DNA from: Planctomycetota bacterium
GTDB lineage: Bacteria > Planctomycetota > UBA1135 > UBA2386
Direction of reading: 5' to 3'
NCBI GenBank assembly: GCA_016713175.1
Contig: JADJPQ010000001.1
Span: 124,001-188,000 of the forward strand
DNA length: 64,000 bases
The translations under genes were made by a program, and so were the position numbers. Of this stretch, positions 62,174 through 64,000 are shown in pieces; the first letter of the stretch is position 1, and each line of letters opens with the position of its first letter. The notes under the pieces were generated by a model that saw only the letters and a list, made by a program, of their open reading frames with translations, did not search any database and was not told where the DNA came from.

Positions 62174-62710
62174 ATGTCGCGAATGCGAGCCCTCGGCTTC
62201 CCGCCCGTTGCCGACGAACAGGCGCGGGTGCTCGTCGTCGGCTCGATGCCAGGGCAGGCATCGTTGACGGCGGCGCAGTACTACGCGCACCCACGCAACG
62301 CGTTCTGGCCGATCCTGTCGGCGATCTGCGGCGTGCCACCGACGGCGCCCTACGAACGGCGGCTTGCGGCGCTCCGTAGTTGCGGCATCGCGCTGTGGGA
62401 CGTGCTGCACGCGTGCGTGCGGCCCGGCAGCCTCGACGCCGACATCGACGAGTCGACGATCGTCGTCAACGACTTCGCGGCCTTCCTCGCGACGCATCCG
62501 CGGGTCCGAACCGTGCTGTGCAACGGCGGCAAGGCGTTCGCTTCATGGCGGCGGCATGTGCAGCCGACGCTGTCGCGCGTGGAGTTGACGGTGCGGCGAC
62601 TGCCGTCGACCAGCCCGGCGCACGCGGCGCGTTCGTTTGCCGACAAGCTCGCGACCTGGCGCGTGGCGCTGGCCGACGCGCGAGAACCGAAACCGGCGCT
62701 TCAGTCCTGA
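62174..62710 (+). CDS. Hypoxanthine-DNA glycosylase-like protein (UDG superfamily, family 6)
   Basis: This 178-residue protein matches family 6 of the uracil-DNA glycosylase superfamily: VLVVGSMPGQASLTAAQYYA, HPRNAFWPILSAICGVPP, RSCGIALWDVLHACVRPGSL, VLCNGGKAF and LPSTSPAHAA. This family (HDG) removes hypoxanthine (deaminated adenine) from DNA rather than uracil. Its partner role, near rdgB which clears the dITP precursor, fits one repair theme, though the genes are not an operon. It ends with a 10-bp overlap with the convergent gene. Confidence 0.85.
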   Translation: MSRMRALGFPPVADEQARVLVVGSMPGQASLTAAQYYAHPRNAFWPILSAICGVPPTAPYERRLAALRSCGIALWDVLHACVRPGSLDADIDESTIVVNDFAAFLATHPRVRTVLCNGGKAFASWRRHVQPTLSRVELTVRRLPSTSPAHAARSFADKLATWRVALADAREPKPALQS

Positions 62711-63651
62711 CGGCCGAGCCAGAAGGTGTGTTCGATCGTGGTCGGCACCTGTGCTGCCGGCACGGCCACGCGCTCGTCGTCGACGAGCAGGACGCCACAG
62801 GCGCGCACCAGCGTGAATGCGACGAAGCCGCCGCCGTCGCTGGCCACCCGTTCGCGCACATCGGTGCACTCGTGCGCCAGCAGGTCGTCGGGAATGCCGA
62901 GGAAGCGCACGCGCAGCCGATGGTCCTGATGGGCGTTGTCGATGGCGATGCGCAGGCACAGCCGCGGCGCGCTGTCGCGGCCGGTGAACGTCACGCGGCA
63001 CGGGAACCCCGCGGCGCGGCGGCCCAGCCGGCCGGCGAGCTGCAGTTCGGAGTAGCCAGCACCGGTGACGAAACGCGTCGCCTGCAGGAACTGCGCCGAG
63101 AACAGCCGCGGCCGTTCGTCTTCGCGGCCGACGAAGCCATCGAGCGTGCCGAGCTCGGCGCGTGCCTCGAAGCGCAGGCAATTGGCGGAGTGGACATCGC
63201 GGTCGCGATCGACGAACAGCACGCCTTCCTTCCGCGAGAACCGGATCCGCGGGCCGGCACTGGTGACCAGCAGGTCCTTGCGCTTCCTCAGTTCCTTGCC
63301 GGTGACGACCTCGACACGCGTCGGCTCGTCGGGCGGTGGCGGCGGTGCGGGCAACGCCGGTGCCAGGGCGATCGCTTCTTCGAGGGCAACGGCGAAGCCG
63401 CGGGCGACGCCATCTTGCACGGTGCCCGCCTGCAGGTCGGGTCGGGCCTCGGTCAGCAGGTGCTGCAAGTGTGCGCGTGCCGCCGCCGATCGGGCGGCCG
63501 CGGCCTGCGCGCGCCACAGCAGCAACTTCAGGTCGATGCGGGCGTCGCGAGCACCGCCGCCCGGCAGCGCGAACGTCTGCCCGGCGCGTGCGGCGGCGAT
63601 GGCCGGCACGTTCGCCAGCGTGGCGGCGGCACGATCCGGATGCGAACTCAA
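62701..63651 (-). CDS. Protein of unknown function with C-terminal beta-domain
   Basis: The 316-residue protein has a helical, Ala-rich N-terminal third (DLKLLLWRAQAAAARSAAA) and a Pro linker (PALPAPPPPPDEPTR). The beta-rich rest is GPRIRFSRKEGVLFVDRDRD, FPCRVTFTGRDSAPRLCLRI and DHRLRVRFLGIPDDLLAHEC, a feel similar to C-terminal beta-domains of GH38-type glycosidases, but not enough to assign. It starts with TTG at 63651, overlapping the stop of the upstream methyltransferase gene (TTGA), so the two are coupled. Confidence 0.6.
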   Translation of the reverse strand: MSSHPDRAAATLANVPAIAAARAGQTFALPGGGARDARIDLKLLLWRAQAAAARSAAARAHLQHLLTEARPDLQAGTVQDGVARGFAVALEEAIALAPALPAPPPPPDEPTRVEVVTGKELRKRKDLLVTSAGPRIRFSRKEGVLFVDRDRDVHSANCLRFEARAELGTLDGFVGREDERPRLFSAQFLQATRFVTGAGYSELQLAGRLGRRAAGFPCRVTFTGRDSAPRLCLRIAIDNAHQDHRLRVRFLGIPDDLLAHECTDVRERVASDGGGFVAFTLVRACGVLLVDDERVAVPAAQVPTTIEHTFWLGRQD

Positions 63652-64000
63652 CGGGCGATCTCGATCGTGTAGTGGCGGTCGCTGCTCATGGCCACGCGCG
63701 CCTGGCGCAGACCGGCGTCGTCGGCGAGCTGCTGCGCCTCAGCGAGCGTCAGTGCCGCGCAGAACGAGTTGAAGAACAGCGTGCGCTGGTAGTCGTTGGC
63801 GCCGGCGGCGTGCAGGTCGACGAGCCGCCAGGCCTCGTCCTTGCTGGCTGGCCGGTACAGATCGCGGATCAGCAGCACGCCGCCGGGCCGCAGGATCCGC
63901 GCGGCTTCGCGCAAGAACTCGAGCGGCTCCGGAATGTGGTGCAGGATCGTGTTGGACAAGACGCCGTCGAAGCTGCCATCGAAGAACGGCAGGTCCTTGA
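63648..64000 (-). CDS. SAM-dependent methyltransferase, class I (5' end cut off)
   Basis: The last 117 residues of a class I methyltransferase are visible: LPFFDGSFDGVLSNTILHHI (motif II/post-I, as in UbiE/Methyltransf_11 proteins), PEPLEFLREAARILRPGGVL (motif III) and LLIRDLYRPAS. The SAM-binding glycine motif lies beyond the window. The last segment (QQLADDAGLRQARVAMSSDR) is typical of the C-terminal beta-hairpin. The substrate is not predictable. It overlaps the following gene by 4 bp. Confidence 0.85.
   Translation of the reverse strand, partial: KDLPFFDGSFDGVLSNTILHHIPEPLEFLREAARILRPGGVLLIRDLYRPASKDEAWRLVDLHAAGANDYQRTLFFNSFCAALTLAEAQQLADDAGLRQARVAMSSDRHYTIEIAR

Noticed and set aside
1..64000. 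tRNA, rRNA, insertion sequences, prophage and replication origin
   Set aside because: I looked through the gaps between genes, all shorter than about 240 bp, and saw no cloverleaf, transposase, integrase, phage structural gene or DnaA-box cluster. A tool such as tRNAscan-SE would settle the RNA part.

Overview
The window is GC-rich, densely packed bacterial chromosome with no rRNA, tRNA, CRISPR array, transposase or replication origin that I could find. The gene content points to Planctomycetota, probably a lineage related to the marine Poly30/Pla163 isolates (inference, not tested by search). The pointers are many secreted proteins sharing one C-terminal beta-domain, ECF sigma factors with large membrane or periplasmic extensions, Planctomycete-type sulfatase and prenyltransferase-repeat proteins, and sparse Shine-Dalgarno sequences. 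No stretch between genes exceeds about 240 bp unless the doubtful small gene at 38801-39160 is discarded.

Layout. 1-10.1 kb: the end of an NDH-2-like flavoprotein fused to cNMP and CBS domains, a frameshifted DUF2332 gene, an MDR dehydrogenase, a secreted protein, a thioesterase, a lipoprotein MsrB, a prenyltransferase-repeat protein, a zinc-ribbon membrane protein and RecQ. 10.1-16.6 kb: three secreted proteins, a multi-pass membrane protein and a small hypothetical. 16.7-17.5 kb: a UPF0175/DUF3368 toxin-antitoxin locus whose toxin gene carries two frameshifts. 17.5-22 kb: an exopolysaccharide-type cluster (two glycosyltransferases and a flippase) with an HDOD signalling gene. 22-32.7 kb: a Gly-rich secreted protein, a sigma factor fused through a membrane helix to a large periplasmic region, a second ECF factor overlapping a membrane LRR protein, and three secreted proteins. 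32.7-43.5 kb: a phosphoesterase with beta-propeller, a PLD-helicase-DUF3427 protein, an RCC1-repeat secreted protein and a DEAD-box helicase. 43.5-50.8 kb: a sulfatase, an AT-richer two-gene island (SDR and membrane patatin), then a divergent MBOAT/AlgX-like O-acetylation pair. 50.8-56.6 kb: a radical SAM/SPASM enzyme, a small protein, a MoxR ATPase and a DUF2201/VWA protein, then a DUF4143 ATPase with an inverted repeat touching its start codon. 56.6-64 kb: an isomerase-family protein, a degenerate kinase/receiver protein, RNase PH, RdgB, a secreted protein, a family 6-like DNA glycosylase, an unknown protein and a truncated methyltransferase.

Cross-cutting patterns. All twelve proteins given Sec signal peptides here have Gln at the predicted mature N-terminus. 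Seven of them also share the C-terminal domain, so they look like one export/assembly class. Convergent genes often end inside a palindrome that includes both stop codons. Several start codons have a -10-like TAnnnT hexamer only 6-20 nt upstream, suggesting short or absent leaders. Both frameshifted genes differ from intact reading frames by single-base indels, so assembly error must be excluded before calling them true pseudogenes.

Best candidates for undescribed biology: the membrane-tethered sigma factor next to an ECF/LRR-anti-sigma-like pair (23.6-28.2 kb), the secreted +1-Gln/C-terminal-domain family, the low-GC SDR/patatin island, and the coupled small protein/MoxR/metallopeptidase-VWA trio behind a radical SAM gene.
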